Shown here piece after piece: positions 10,987-21,051 of a stretch of 64,000 bases of DNA. Each line of letters starts with the position of its first letter. Positions within the stretch are counted from its first letter, which is position 1. Source of the stretch: Microdochium bolleyi (lineage: Eukaryota; Ascomycota; Sordariomycetes; Xylariales; Microdochiaceae); NCBI GenBank assembly GCA_001566295.1, contig KQ964257.1:248001-312000 (forward strand), in the 5' to 3' direction. Position numbers and translations under genes: made by a program. The notes under the pieces are model-generated. The model was not told where the DNA came from, made no database searches, and was given only the letters and a program-made list of their open reading frames with translations.

Positions 10987-13814
10987 TTACCCCTTGCGCG
11001 ACTTGGCCGGCTCAACCCCGAGCTCCCGCAGCGACTTCTTGATGATGTTCTCCGTCACGTCGATCACGTCCGCGCCCCGCCGCCACGTGTACAGCGGCAC
11101 CCCGAGGTCGTCCAGCGCGCCGTGCGCCCGCTGCAGGCGCGCCTGCCACAGCTCCACCTTGCGGTCTACCGGCTGCGGCAGCTGCTGCTCGTACATGAGC
11201 TGGTGCGACGGCGCGCCCACCTTGCTCTCCGCGCTTGTCGAGATCGTGCTGGCTGAGCCGCGGCGATCTTCGCCTTGTTGCTGTGCGGTCGCGGCGCCGT
11301 TCTCGTGGTTTAGCGGGGTGCCGCGGCGCCGTGGGGGAGGTGGAGCAGGAGCGTTGCCGTTCTGTCTCGACCCTGATGAGGATGTGGTGGTGCTACCGAA
11401 ACTGTTCTGGCGGGATGTGGACGGTCTGGGCGGCTGGGATGGCTGACCTTGTTGAGGTGTAAGTCGTCTGGGCATCGGTGGCTGTGGAGGCTGGCCTGAT
11501 GTCTTGCCAGTAGTGGATGTGGCGTTCTCGTCTTTGAGCGATGCTGAGCTCTGAAGAGCCTTTGGCTTGACCGGTCGTGGTGGCGCTTTCTTTGCCGTTG
11601 CCATGTCCTTCAGATCGGACACCGAGCTTGACGCGGCTGGCACTGTCTGGGGCTCTTCAGAGAAGTCGATCAGGTCTTGCTCCGCTTCTTGTGGCTTGTT
11701 CCGCTGGGTGGTTCGTGGCGGCAGAGCAGGACGACTTGACGGGTCATCGCCAGCCTGCTTCTTGTTCTCAGTGCGGTTGAGCGAGCCGCTCCTTGAGGGA
11801 GCTCCACTGGCCGCGTTGAACCCCGACTCAAAGTACCCGCGCTTCTCCGGTGTTGTCACGTCGCGGATGAAGATGCCCAGAATCTTCTCCGGGTTTGCGA
11901 CAGCAAGCTCCGTGTAGACCTCCAAATCAGCCTCTCCGCTGTCCCCGACAAGGATGAACCTCCGCTCGGGGAAGTCCTTCATGATGCGCTCCAGTGTACC
12001 TTTCTTGCGCTCGGCCACGGGTTCAAAAATGCCTTGTAACATGCCGCTGTATGCCTTGAGATGGAGAGAACCCGGTGGGAGGCCCGCAAGTTTGAAGAAT
12101 GTCGCGAGCACCGGGAATAGTTGCCACGGACTGTTGGAGACGTAGTGGACCTTGACGCCGAGGTCATACATGCTGTTGTACCACTCCCGGGCGCCATCGA
12201 CAGCAGCACCGTCAAGGTCGCGAACAAACGTGTTGCGGAAAATCTCCCTGGCACCCAATGAAATGTTCGACCGCTTTATCGTGTCATCAATGTCGCTGAT
12301 CAGGCTGACGCCTTTGGGCTCGATGATCTGCACGGGCTCAATGCAAGAGATGCTCTCGCTCGCCATGACACGAACATGTGTGGGCACGAAATCGAGGGCG
12401 ATCCGCGTCATAAAGTGGCCGGAATCGTTCGTCATAATTGTCCGGGATTGCGAGTCGGCGTCGTTGTAGAAGAACAAGGTGATGGGAACCTCTACGAGGG
12501 GGTTGGTCATGAAAGGCGCAATGCGCGCCATCAGGTTTGCGTTGGCTACCGCCAGCTCTGCATCACTGAGCTCCGCAGTCGTCGAGGACGAAGTGTTCGT
12601 CCGCCGTACTGATGCGCGACTTGGCGAGCCTGGCCGCGAGCCCGGCCGCGAGCCCATGGGCGTAGATCCGCCACTGTGTCGGAGACGCTGGCCACTCGCG
12701 TCCTCGCCGCCATCATCGATGGAGGGGTCGCTGGGCCGCTCGCTGTACCCGCCCTTTTGTGCCGCGTACTGCTCCTCCTCGCCTAGCCGCTCAATCTCCT
12801 TTGCCCTCATCGCGATCTTCTCCTGATCGCGCATATCCTCGTGCTCCTGGTGCCACGCAGCCACACCGCCTCCTGTGGCATTGTTGCTCTGCTGCGTGCT
12901 CGGCATCGGGATGCCACTGAGCTGCCTCGCGAGGCCGATCAGCATGCGGTTGCGGCGCGTGATGGGCCCCCGATGCGGGTTGTAGATCCAACCTCGTACG
13001 TCGACATCCACCACAGCTCTCTCGTCCTCGTACTTGGACCACTCCTGTCGCCAGTACTCCTGCTCGTTCATGTTGACCGCCGCAGCCGACGGCGGTCCGC
13101 CTGGCACCTCGAACTGCCTCTCCTCATTCCGCACGTGTCTCTTCGCGTACGAGGGAAACAGCACCATCTGCTCGTCCCCCTTGGTGATGATGGCAACGTC
13201 CGGGAACGAGCCCGGGATCGTGATCTTGGAGGTGTCCGGGTGGTCGATCTCGCGGGACCTCGTCTGGGCGTAGCTCTCGCGGATCTCGCTGGCAGCGCTT
13301 GCCCCGGCGCGGTACACGCTGCCCGCCATGGCGGCCAGCTTGCGCCGTCGCGAGCCAGGTTCCCTGCCGCTGCCTCCCGCGGCGGCGTCGCTGTCGCCAT
13401 AGTTGCCGCTCCCGACGCCGTAGCCGGACATTGACGTCATCTTCTTGCCCGTCTTTCTGCTGCCTGTGGTGAAGGGCGGAGACTGCTGGGCAGCATGCCT
13501 TGCGCCGCCGAGCGACCTGGAACCAGCACCCGCTGCGAGACTGGTGGTGCGTTGGCGGCCAGTCAGCAGCCGGCGCGCCTTGTCGACGAGGCGGGATTGG
13601 TCTTTGCGGCGGCGCTGGCGCTCGAGGATGAATCGGTAGATGCGGCTCTGGAAGCGGTGCTTGACGCCAGGGAGGGTGTCGAGATGGAAGCTGAAGAGCC
13701 GGTCGCGGTAGCGGTCGCGGATGGGTTTTGGGAAGATGTACTGCAGCAGGCTGCTGCGGTTGTGCGGGTGTGCGCGCAGCGGGAAGAGACGTCGTGGAGG
13801 AGCCAGCTTGAAGA
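10987..13814 (-). CDS. APP1: App1-type phosphatidate phosphatase (actin patch protein), 5' exon unresolved
   Basis: The catalytic domain (DUF2183, HAD-like) is clear. SDIDDTIKRSN supplies the DxDxT nucleophile motif, YVSNSPWQLFP the motif-II Ser/Asn, KKGTLERIMKDFPERRFILV the motif-III lysine and GDSGEADLEVY the acidic motif IV. The C-terminus is Pro-rich (PPRP, PPQPPMPRR), suited to SH3 binding by actin-patch proteins. The first ATG in this frame is at 13440, but the frame stays open upstream to about 13860 and reads as real protein (YIFPKPIRDRYRDRLFSFHL, RFILERQRRR), so that ATG is internal. An acceptor (ATCACAG) just above 13814 fits, in phase 1. I could not place the exon with the true start. 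Yeast App1 converts phosphatidate to diacylglycerol at endocytic actin patches. Confidence 0.88.
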
Positions 13815-14266
13815 CTGTGATGATAGCCTGCCGCGGAGCTGTTGCTGCTGCTCCAGGACCTGGTCAGCGTCGCAGGCGCGTGGAGAATGACGGTGATCGA
13901 GGCAGGCAGGGCTTGGCCGGTGGGGTGGTTGTGATTGTCGTCAGCTTGGGCAGTGGGCGTGCGGGCGTGATGGCATAATGGATAGAACGGCACGGCACGG
14001 GACCGCATCTCGAGGCTCTCCCCACGCGAAGGAGCTGCCTTGCCTTGGTGGGGGCGGCCCCGGTGATGTCAGTCCCACGCACCACGTATGCACTGTTGCG
14101 ACTCAGCTGCAGTGCGACAGAGGCCGTCACATGCCACTGCGAGCAACAACGTGCACACAAGACACACATTTCATGAAACGATTGGCTCTTGTGTCTGTAA
14201 TTTGTGTCAGGCTACATCTGAGCCATCGGTCCATCCTATGTACACTCATTTCGAGAAGCTCACAAT
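13815..14266. other. Probable 5' exon/intron and promoter of the App1 gene
   Basis: The missing first exon of App1 should lie here or just above. The minus strand has a CTGAC near 13940 and another immediately before CAG at about 13863, but no donor that I could join confidently. The 3' flank of Drs1 begins at 14266. Confidence 0.4.
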
Positions 14267-16763
14267 CTACCTCCTGCCCTTGGGCTTACCGGCGGGCTTA
14301 CCTGCAGGCTTTCCTGCAGGCTTTCCTGCAGGCTTGCCCTTGCCAGACTTGTCCTTCTTAAAGTTGAGCACGGCACCCTTGCCCGCTCGCTCCGCGGATC
14401 CCTTCTTCCACGCCCGGCCCTCGGTACGGTCCGTCTTTGCGTCCAGCTTCTTCCGGTCCTTGTTGCTCATCTTCTTGCCCTTGGCCTTCAGCGACTCCTT
14501 GAGCCCGTTGAGCTCGGCGCGCCCGGCGTCCCTGGCCTTCTGCTTCTCGTGCTGCGTCTCGAACCACGTCCGCTTCGGCCGCCCCTTGATCTCGTCCTCA
14601 TGCGCCATAATGTTCTCGCCCTTCTTGATCTGCATCTCCACGTTGGCCAGCGCCTTCTCCTCCTTCTCCTCCAGCATGATGGACTCGATCTCATCCTCCA
14701 TCTTGTCCACCTTGTCCTGCCACTCGTCCGCGACCGCCGCGTCGATGACTACGCTGCTGATCTTGGCCTTTTGCGCCTTCGCGGCCTTGACTGCGGCCTT
14801 GACGACCTTGCGATCAGGCTCAGCGGCCAGTGTCACAGCAACACCGGAGCGGCCTGCTCTGGCTGTGCGGCCGATACGATGGATGTAGATGTCCACGGAC
14901 TGCGGCGCCTCGTAATTGATGACCGTGTCGATGCCCTTGATGTCGAGACCTCTGGAGGCCAGGTCTGTGGCCAGCAGGAACGATACCTGGCCGTCGCGGA
15001 ACTCTTCGACACTCGCGATACGCTGTGAGCAATGTTAGCAAATGTGCACGCGTCAACACTTGATCACTGTAATGACATACCTGCGCCTGGTTCATGCTAC
15101 CGTGGAGCTCAGCACACGACATGCCCAACAGGCCGAAGATGATGCGGGCCCTGTGCGCGTCCTTCTTCTGTCTGAAGAAGATAATGACACGCTCGCTGTG
15201 CATCGTCTTGCAGATGTGCACGAGGTAGCCCATGCGCTTGTCCTCGCGCCCGGGCCGGAGCCGGACAAACTTCTGCTCGAGCTTGTCCACAGTCTTCTTC
15301 TGTGAGTCGACCATGACCCGCACAGGCTTGTTCATGCCAACGCGGATAAGACGGTCAACGGAAGACGTCATGGTGGCGGAGAAGAGCATTGTCTGGCGGG
15401 ACTTGGGCAGCGTGGTGAGGATCTCGTTAAGCTCGTCGGCGAAACCGTCCTCAAGCATGCGATCGGCCTCATCGAGGACGAGGATCTCGACGCTGTCCGT
15501 CGAAAAGCTCGCAGAGTTGCGCATGTGATCAATGAATCGTCCCGGCGTGGCAATAACAACGTCCGGACGAAGCCGGAGCTCGGCCTCCTGGGCTTTCAGG
15601 CTCAGACCACCGACAGCCAGACAAAACTTGATGTCCGTGTAGCAGGCGAGCTTCGTGGCGACGGCGTGGGCCTGTATGGCCAGCTCACGGGTCGGTGTGA
15701 GGATGACGACGCGCGAGGTGGGCACCTTCTTGGGTCTGTAGAGCAGGCGCTCAAGGATAGGGAGCACAAAAGCACCAGTCTTTCCGGAACCTGTGACGGC
15801 GCCACCGACAACGTCTTTGCCCTCGAGGGCAATGGGTATCGACTTGGACTGGATAGGTGTCGGCTTGCCGGTCCAGCCGACGGCGTTGAGGCCACGAAGG
15901 ATCGGTCTGGAGAGGTATAGGTCTCTGAATGATGACGATGCGGAGCCTTTCTTGGTCGTGTCATCTTCGTCCCCGGGCGCGAAGAAAGCATCACGCTTGG
16001 CCGCCTCCTCTGCGTCTTCATCATCATCGGACGAGTCCGAGCCGTTCGCTTCGTCCTCGGGATGGCCGTTAGGTGTGGCCACAGAGTCATTGTCGGACGC
16101 GGCATCGTCGTCTTCGTCATCATCGTCGCCCTCTTCGCTGTCTTCCTCGTCGTCGTCACCCTCGGGACCCTCATCGCCAGACTCATCGGCGGAGTCAGCA
16201 CCCATACCGAAACCATCCGCAGCCAGGACTTCGTCATCGTCGTCGTCGAAGTCAATTTCCACGTCGTCACCGTCCGCCTCGTCCTCTTCACTCTCGCCAG
16301 CAGCCTCGGTGCCATTGGTCTCGGGCTCGTCCACGACCTCGCCCTTCTGGACGCGGCGCTTCCGTATTATCTCATTGAGGTCGACGGCCTTCTTCTGATC
16401 ACCCTTGACGCCACCCTTCTTGGCCCCTTCGAGACCCCAGCCGGCAAAGTCTTCGTCGCGGAAGTCCGCCGTGCCGTCGAGCATGAACTCAAAGTCCGAG
16501 TCCATGGCGCCGTCATCGTCGACCTTGTCTTCCTCCTTTGCGGCGCCGAGCTGCTCGTCCATGTCCTCATCATCCTCGTCTGCCGCGCGGGCGTTCTTCT
16601 TGTTCTTGCCCTTGCCTTTGGGCTGCTGCTTCTTGGCGACAGCCTTCTTGCTCTTCTTCTTGGGCGGCTCGGCCGCGGGGGCGGCCCCTTCCTCTTCTAC
16701 TGCAGCATCTTCGTTGTCGGAGAGCGTGTAGACGAAGTCGTCCTCGATCTTGCGTTTCGACAT
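14267..16763 (-). CDS. DRS1: DEAD-box ATP-dependent RNA helicase Drs1 (60S ribosome biogenesis)
   Basis: Two exons, 16763-15081 and 15022-14267, give 812 residues; the 58-nt intron has a GTATGT donor. The first 270 residues are a nucleolar-type acidic/basic region with long Asp/Glu runs and KKKSKK. The helicase core then follows in order: Q-motif region GWTGKPTPIQ (about 296-305), Walker A AVTGSGKT (322-329), PTRELA (357-362), TPGR (406-409), DEAD (431-434), SAT (462-464), then FLLATDLASRGLD and HRIGRTARAGR in exon 2. The C-terminus has FETQHEKQKARDAG and the Lys-rich tail expected of Drs1 rather than other DEAD helicases. Yeast Drs1 is needed for 27S pre-rRNA processing. The tail ends in a PAGK repeat listed separately. 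Confidence 0.95.
14283..14342 (-). repeat. 12-bp tandem repeat in the Drs1 C-terminal tail
   Basis: Five 12-bp units run head to tail: GGCTTACCGGCG, GGCTTACCTGCA, GGCTTTCCTGCA twice, then GGCTTGCCCTTG. On the minus strand they encode repeated Pro-Ala-Gly-Lys units ending in PKG. The two central units are identical, suggesting recent replication slippage in a basic, probably disordered tail. Confidence 0.92.
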
Positions 16764-17865
16764 TGTGCCGAGGGCGGCTCGGCGAGGTTCGGTCGGATTG
16801 TGCAGTTATCGCTGTCGCTACACAATAGGGTGAGATCCTAGATGGGTCGGCGTCTGAGATTGGCACGGCAAAGAAACGATTTCGTGTAGCGTCTCAAAGT
16901 GCCAGTGATGTCTGAAGGTCGCCCAGGTGTGTAGTGTTTAGAAGCGGGCGCTGGCGCAAGACTGGAGCTTGCAGCACTGCGCAGGTGCTACCCAGATTAT
17001 TTTTTCTGCCGGTCTTGTCAAGTCGCACGCTGGCCCCACCCTTTCCCGCGGAAGGGTTCCGGCGCTGATTGCCTCGAGACTCTCTACATGACGATTGAAA
17101 GCCGTCGATAATGCGATGCAGGTTGGTTAATTTTGCTGCATTCAATGAAGAGCCTTTGTCATCTTTTGGGGATAGTCAGAGAATTTCACGACGCATGTCA
17201 GAGTCGAGTGTATCTTCATGCTGCCAGAACCATACTGCTGTTGCTCCACACCGCCTTCACCAGTCAGCGAAGCCGTGTATTGTTCCCATGAAGGGGAACG
17301 GCCACGCAGAAGTATTGTCCGATACACAGACCCTCATTCACAGCACTGGCTGAAGATATATGGCTGGCCAACGGTCACTCGGTCAGTGGCGCTGTACCCC
17401 AATCTGTGAAGCGAAGCTCGTCACCAGGATCACGTTCGAGTCCCACCACCATTTCAAGCGCACGGCCGAACCACTAGTGACAGGACCAGACATCACGGTC
17501 GCATGGGGAAGACAATAAGACTGCAAGACAGAGTAAATAACAGTTCTTCATTCATCGCTTCGTTGGTATCGCCCGCTAGATGGCACCCAATATCCAATTT
17601 GTAATCCAAAGCCCAGTCGCCGTTTGCGGTCGCACCATCAAGGCCGAAAAACCAGGTTGGTCGTGAGTACAGCACGGTCATGGATTTCCTCCTGTAAAAT
17701 GTGTCTTTCTCGCTAGCATCGCGCACGCTGTGCTCGTCTTTGTCGTCAAAATGCGAGGGTCGCAGTCGAAAGAGCGCCGGGATCGTGTCGCACCCCTCAG
17801 CCCAGGACCCTCGTCGCCAATACGCGCCAAGTGTGTATTTCGGTGAACAAAGGTGTAGGAACGAT
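16764..17865. other. Intergenic region upstream of Drs1
   Basis: This is the Drs1 promoter side plus the 3' flank of the small secreted gene. Open frames here (for example 17493-17726 minus) lack a start context, introns or recognisable composition. I see no supported gene. Confidence 0.55.
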
Positions 17866-18069
17866 CTACTCCTTCAGAATGACGCGCTCGGCGCTGCCCG
17901 CGCCACGAGCGTTGGCGGGGATGTCCTCCACGGCATACCCAGGGGCGCGGTCGTGTCGCTTGACGTTATCGCTGCTGCGCTCGACGTTGGCCTGCTGCTG
18001 CTCGGGGGTGAGGGTGGCGAGCGCGGCGCCGGCGCTGAGGAGGGAGATGATGGCGGTGGTGAACTTCAT
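17866..18069 (-). CDS. Small secreted peptide precursor (67 aa) with a dibasic Kex2-type site
   Basis: A single exon encodes 67 residues. The start MKFTTAIISLLSAGAALA is a clean signal peptide (Lys, hydrophobic core, Ala-x-Ala end near 16-18), followed by TLTPEQQQ. Residues 37-38 are Lys-Arg, which a Kex2-type protease could cut to release a C-terminal peptide of 29 residues. There is no cysteine, so it is not a typical disulfide-rich effector. The small size, secretion signal and single dibasic site suggest a processed peptide or small secreted protein of unknown role. The nearest genes are independent. Confidence rests on the signal peptide and clean start-stop, since short frames can arise by chance. 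Confidence 0.62.
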   Translation of the reverse strand: MKFTTAIISLLSAGAALATLTPEQQQANVERSSDNVKRHDRAPGYAVEDIPANARGAGSAERVILKE

Positions 18070-18716
18070 GATGATTGACTGGACGTTGTCGCTGGTGGTG
18101 GGATGGTGGGCGTGGTGTAGGGGCGTGGAGTTTGAGTGTTTGGCTGGCTGGTGGGAAAGTGAAGATCAGTGGAAGGGGTTGCGACGGGGAGGAGGCCTGG
18201 CAGCCTTAAACCACGGGGGTTGTTCAGCTGATGCCCCACCTCCTCCAGTGAGGCTTGGGGGCTGGGCTGTGAGCAATCTCCGCACACAACCACTTAGCGC
18301 TGGCGACACAGCCTGCCACGGATGCTCCTCCCGCTAAGTACCAGAATGAGCTGTGCCGCTTCGTGAAGTGATCCGATTTGCCCCGGAAGCCATCGTTCTC
18401 CTCTCAAGAACTGTTCAAGGAGACAAGGTGGGCTTGTGGACGTTGACGTTGCATGTGTGCTCTGTGAGCAGCACCATTTGATCCTACTTCAATGCTGGAA
18501 GTCCTGGACAGCCAATCGGCTTGGCAGGATCCGGGCCGTGCTATCCTTCTTGCAGGTGAACAATCTCGATCTGGACATGCTCTCGAGAGCACACGACTGC
18601 ATCTGCCATCGCAATCATGCAAGCCAACAGGACGTGCTGCTGTTCGCTTCCGAGCCACTGCTGAGCCGCCACGTCCCTCGCTCTTGTCCTTGTCGATTGA
18701 TGAGTCGGTCCTGCGT
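18070..18716. other. Intergenic region
   Basis: This contains the promoter of the small secreted gene (minus strand) and the 3' flank of the Zn2Cys6 gene. The frames at 18436-18903 and 18492-18989 overlap the regulator in antisense and are not supported. Confidence 0.55.
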
Positions 18717-20471
18717 TCAAGAAAGCCCTTCCACCATGCTATCGTCCCACACGAGCTCCTGGCTCAGAAACGCGCCCAGGTTGATGTCCTGCAGGGACGG
18801 GATCTCGGCCACGAGCCCGTCAAGCCACCCAAGATCAGCATCCCCCAGCGGTGGCGACTGCAAGGCAACCGTCGCCGTCACGGTGCGCTTCTCGGGCAGC
18901 TGAGCAGGTACCGGGTGCCGCTTCAGAATGTCGCCAAGCCTCGCGGCACAGCGCTCCTTACGCTTCTGGTGCAGAAGGATCAGCACTGATGCAGTGCCCA
19001 GGGCCTCCTCCAGCGCCTGGGTCTGGTACTTGGCAGCCCCGCTGCTCAGACACTGCATCGCGTCGCCGAGCTGCCCGATGGACGCTGCTGTGTCGATGGC
19101 CAGGAGGATGCAGACCACTTGGAACGGGACGTTGGCCATGTGGTGCCACGGAGTGCCCGCGTCGATCATCACCTGGGCTGCTCTGATCCCCCGCATCGTC
19201 AAGTCAAGAATCCGTGTGAGCACAGTACCAGTGAATACGATATTGTTGGACTTGAGCCGCCGGCAGATACATAGCATCAGGTTGCACTGGGCCATGATGG
19301 AAGATTCTATCGAGTGCTCCCGGTCCAGCACCTCGACAAGCGCCGTCTCGAGCTCCACCACGCTCGGCTCGCGGTCCGGGTTCAGGATTGCTGAGTACGG
19401 CAGCAGATCGAGCATCTCGGTGGTGAAGTCGCCAGGCCTCCTCGGCTTCGGCGCCACCGTCGTGGCGTTGTGCAGGACGATGCGAGACCGGGCCATGTCA
19501 AATGACATCCAGCTGTTGAGATGCTGCGAGAGGCCAAAGATCCGACGGCGGATGTCCGGATCGACGGACTCCCCAATTGAGGTTGTGGGAAAGACCGAGT
19601 CGTCTGAAGGCTCGCAGTGGAGGCCAGCAGCCTCGACGATGTGCATCAAAATCCCACTGGCCATCCAGGCGGCGTGAGGTGTGCCCGTTATCCGGAGATA
19701 TGACACCCGCAGGACCCATGCAGTCACCATTGTCGCCGTCGGCGTTGCAGAGAGGGCTGCCTCGAGCAGCAAGCGCGCGCGCTGGACGAGATAGTATTCT
19801 GCCTTGACCGGCTGCACATGCGAGTATACGTAGCCGAGCGCTGCCACACCGCAGAGCACAGCATCGTACTCGTGTTGCAGGGCCGGGTCGAACCAGCGCC
19901 GCCTCATCTGCGAGTCAAACTCGGCTCGGTCTATGAAGCCGTAGATTGGGTCGACCTTGTCGAAGTAGACGGCAGAGAGCGTTTCCATGTCGCTCTGTGA
20001 GAGGACATGCGTGACCGAAGGGGGGATCGGCTCGGACTGCTCGTCGACGATGCTGTTCCTCGAGCCCATGAACGGGTTCCACGCAAATAGGTGCGCCTTT
20101 GGGGCCATCTTGGGGTCGAGCCGCAGCGCCAGCCGTCGCACGAAAGCGGCGCCTGAGTTGGCCTCGAGGGAGCGCAAGGACGTCTCCTCGGGAGAGGTGA
20201 TGGCGAGCCCGGCATCGCAAGGGTGGGCGACGCCGCCGCGGTCCCGGACGATTGGGGACGCCGCATGCCGGTGGGTTGTGCCGCTGGTGCTGCGAGCTGC
20301 CAGCGGGGACGGCGCGGGCGGCTTGATATATCCACAGTCGTACTCGAAGCGAATACAAGAGCCGCATGGCTGGCCGCCGTCGCACTTCCTCTTGAGGGTG
20401 CGGCAGGGCTCGCAGGCGATCTTTGCACGCCTGCGCTTCTGCACGCCCGGCATATCTGGTGCTCGGGGCAT
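18717..20471 (-). CDS. Zn2Cys6 fungal transcription factor
   Basis: A single exon encodes 584 residues from the Met at 20471. The frame opens at 20669, but the extra 66 residues are Arg/Ser/Ala-rich and look like translated leader. The binuclear zinc cluster lies at residues 20-46, with cysteines at 20, 23, 30, 36, 39 and 46 (CEPCRTLKRKC then CGSCIRFEYDC), preceded by a basic KRRRAK. The middle homology region starts near TLSAVYFDKVDPIYGFIDR, as in the fungal-specific TF domain (PF04082), and continues through several helical segments. The C-terminus is acidic/hydrophobic (FLSQELVWDDSMVEGLS) and could be an activation segment. It is divergent from the transporter gene at 21052, which makes that gene a plausible target. 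The effector molecule is unknown. Confidence 0.9.
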   Translation of the reverse strand: MPRAPDMPGVQKRRRAKIACEPCRTLKRKCDGGQPCGSCIRFEYDCGYIKPPAPSPLAARSTSGTTHRHAASPIVRDRGGVAHPCDAGLAITSPEETSLRSLEANSGAAFVRRLALRLDPKMAPKAHLFAWNPFMGSRNSIVDEQSEPIPPSVTHVLSQSDMETLSAVYFDKVDPIYGFIDRAEFDSQMRRRWFDPALQHEYDAVLCGVAALGYVYSHVQPVKAEYYLVQRARLLLEAALSATPTATMVTAWVLRVSYLRITGTPHAAWMASGILMHIVEAAGLHCEPSDDSVFPTTSIGESVDPDIRRRIFGLSQHLNSWMSFDMARSRIVLHNATTVAPKPRRPGDFTTEMLDLLPYSAILNPDREPSVVELETALVEVLDREHSIESSIMAQCNLMLCICRRLKSNNIVFTGTVLTRILDLTMRGIRAAQVMIDAGTPWHHMANVPFQVVCILLAIDTAASIGQLGDAMQCLSSGAAKYQTQALEEALGTASVLILLHQKRKERCAARLGDILKRHPVPAQLPEKRTVTATVALQSPPLGDADLGWLDGLVAEIPSLQDINLGAFLSQELVWDDSMVEGLS

Positions 20472-21051
20472 TGTTTCGGACCGGGCGAAAGGGGCCCTAG
20501 CCCTCGAGGACGGCCGGACACGGAGACCGGCGTGGGGCCGGACCTTGACGACCAGATGCGGCTGTGCGGCAGCTGTGCATATGGCTTCCGGTGACCTCCT
20601 AGATTGGCTTGCGAGCAGGTCGGCGCGTCGTCGACGGCAAAGTCGGGATCGTTGTCGCTTGCTTGTCATTCAAAGGGTGGTGGTTGGGAAGATGGAAAGC
20701 TGCAAGGTCGGGAATGGCGGGGTTGGCGGGAACATCGGGAACAGCGGGACTGCCCCTGCCCGGACCTCCAACCTCGGCATGGCCTTGAGCCTGAACCCCT
20801 CTGCACGACGCACATCACCCTCATAAATGGACGAGCCAGACACGCAAAGCTAGCAGGAAGCTAGCTAGAGCTCCGACCGAGGCTGCATGTCTTTACCTTC
20901 GAGCAATTGATAAGCAAAATTGGTCATCCAGCTGCTTGCAATTGTCGTCGGTGCTCCCTTGCATAAAGGACGAATGCAAGCTCCTCTGCCGCTGGCGCTG
21001 CGTGCCAATAGAGAATCTACCGATCGCAGGTAATCAGCCAAGCTTCACGCT
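20472..21051. promoter_or_regulatory. Shared divergent promoter of the Zn2Cys6 regulator and the transporter
   Basis: About 580 bases separate the two proposed starts (382 if the regulator starts at 20669). CATAAAGG at 20962-20969, about 85 bases before the transporter ATG, is TATA-like. CCG/CGG triplets, the half-sites used by Zn2Cys6 proteins, occur around 20874-20880 (CCGACCGAGG) and 20949-20951. An imperfect AGCTAGC repeat occurs near 20848-20866. Regulation by the neighbouring factor is inference. Confidence 0.4.

Noticed and set aside
13124..14008. 294-codon minus-strand frame overlapping the App1 start
   Set aside because: It is out of frame with App1 and Pro/Arg/His-rich; the App1 frame reads as conserved protein over the same stretch.
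17340..17455. tRNA-like arrangement (GTTCGAGTCC near 17434, D-loop-like GGTCACTCGGTCAGTGG)
   Set aside because: The T stem and acceptor stem do not pair, so no cloverleaf forms.
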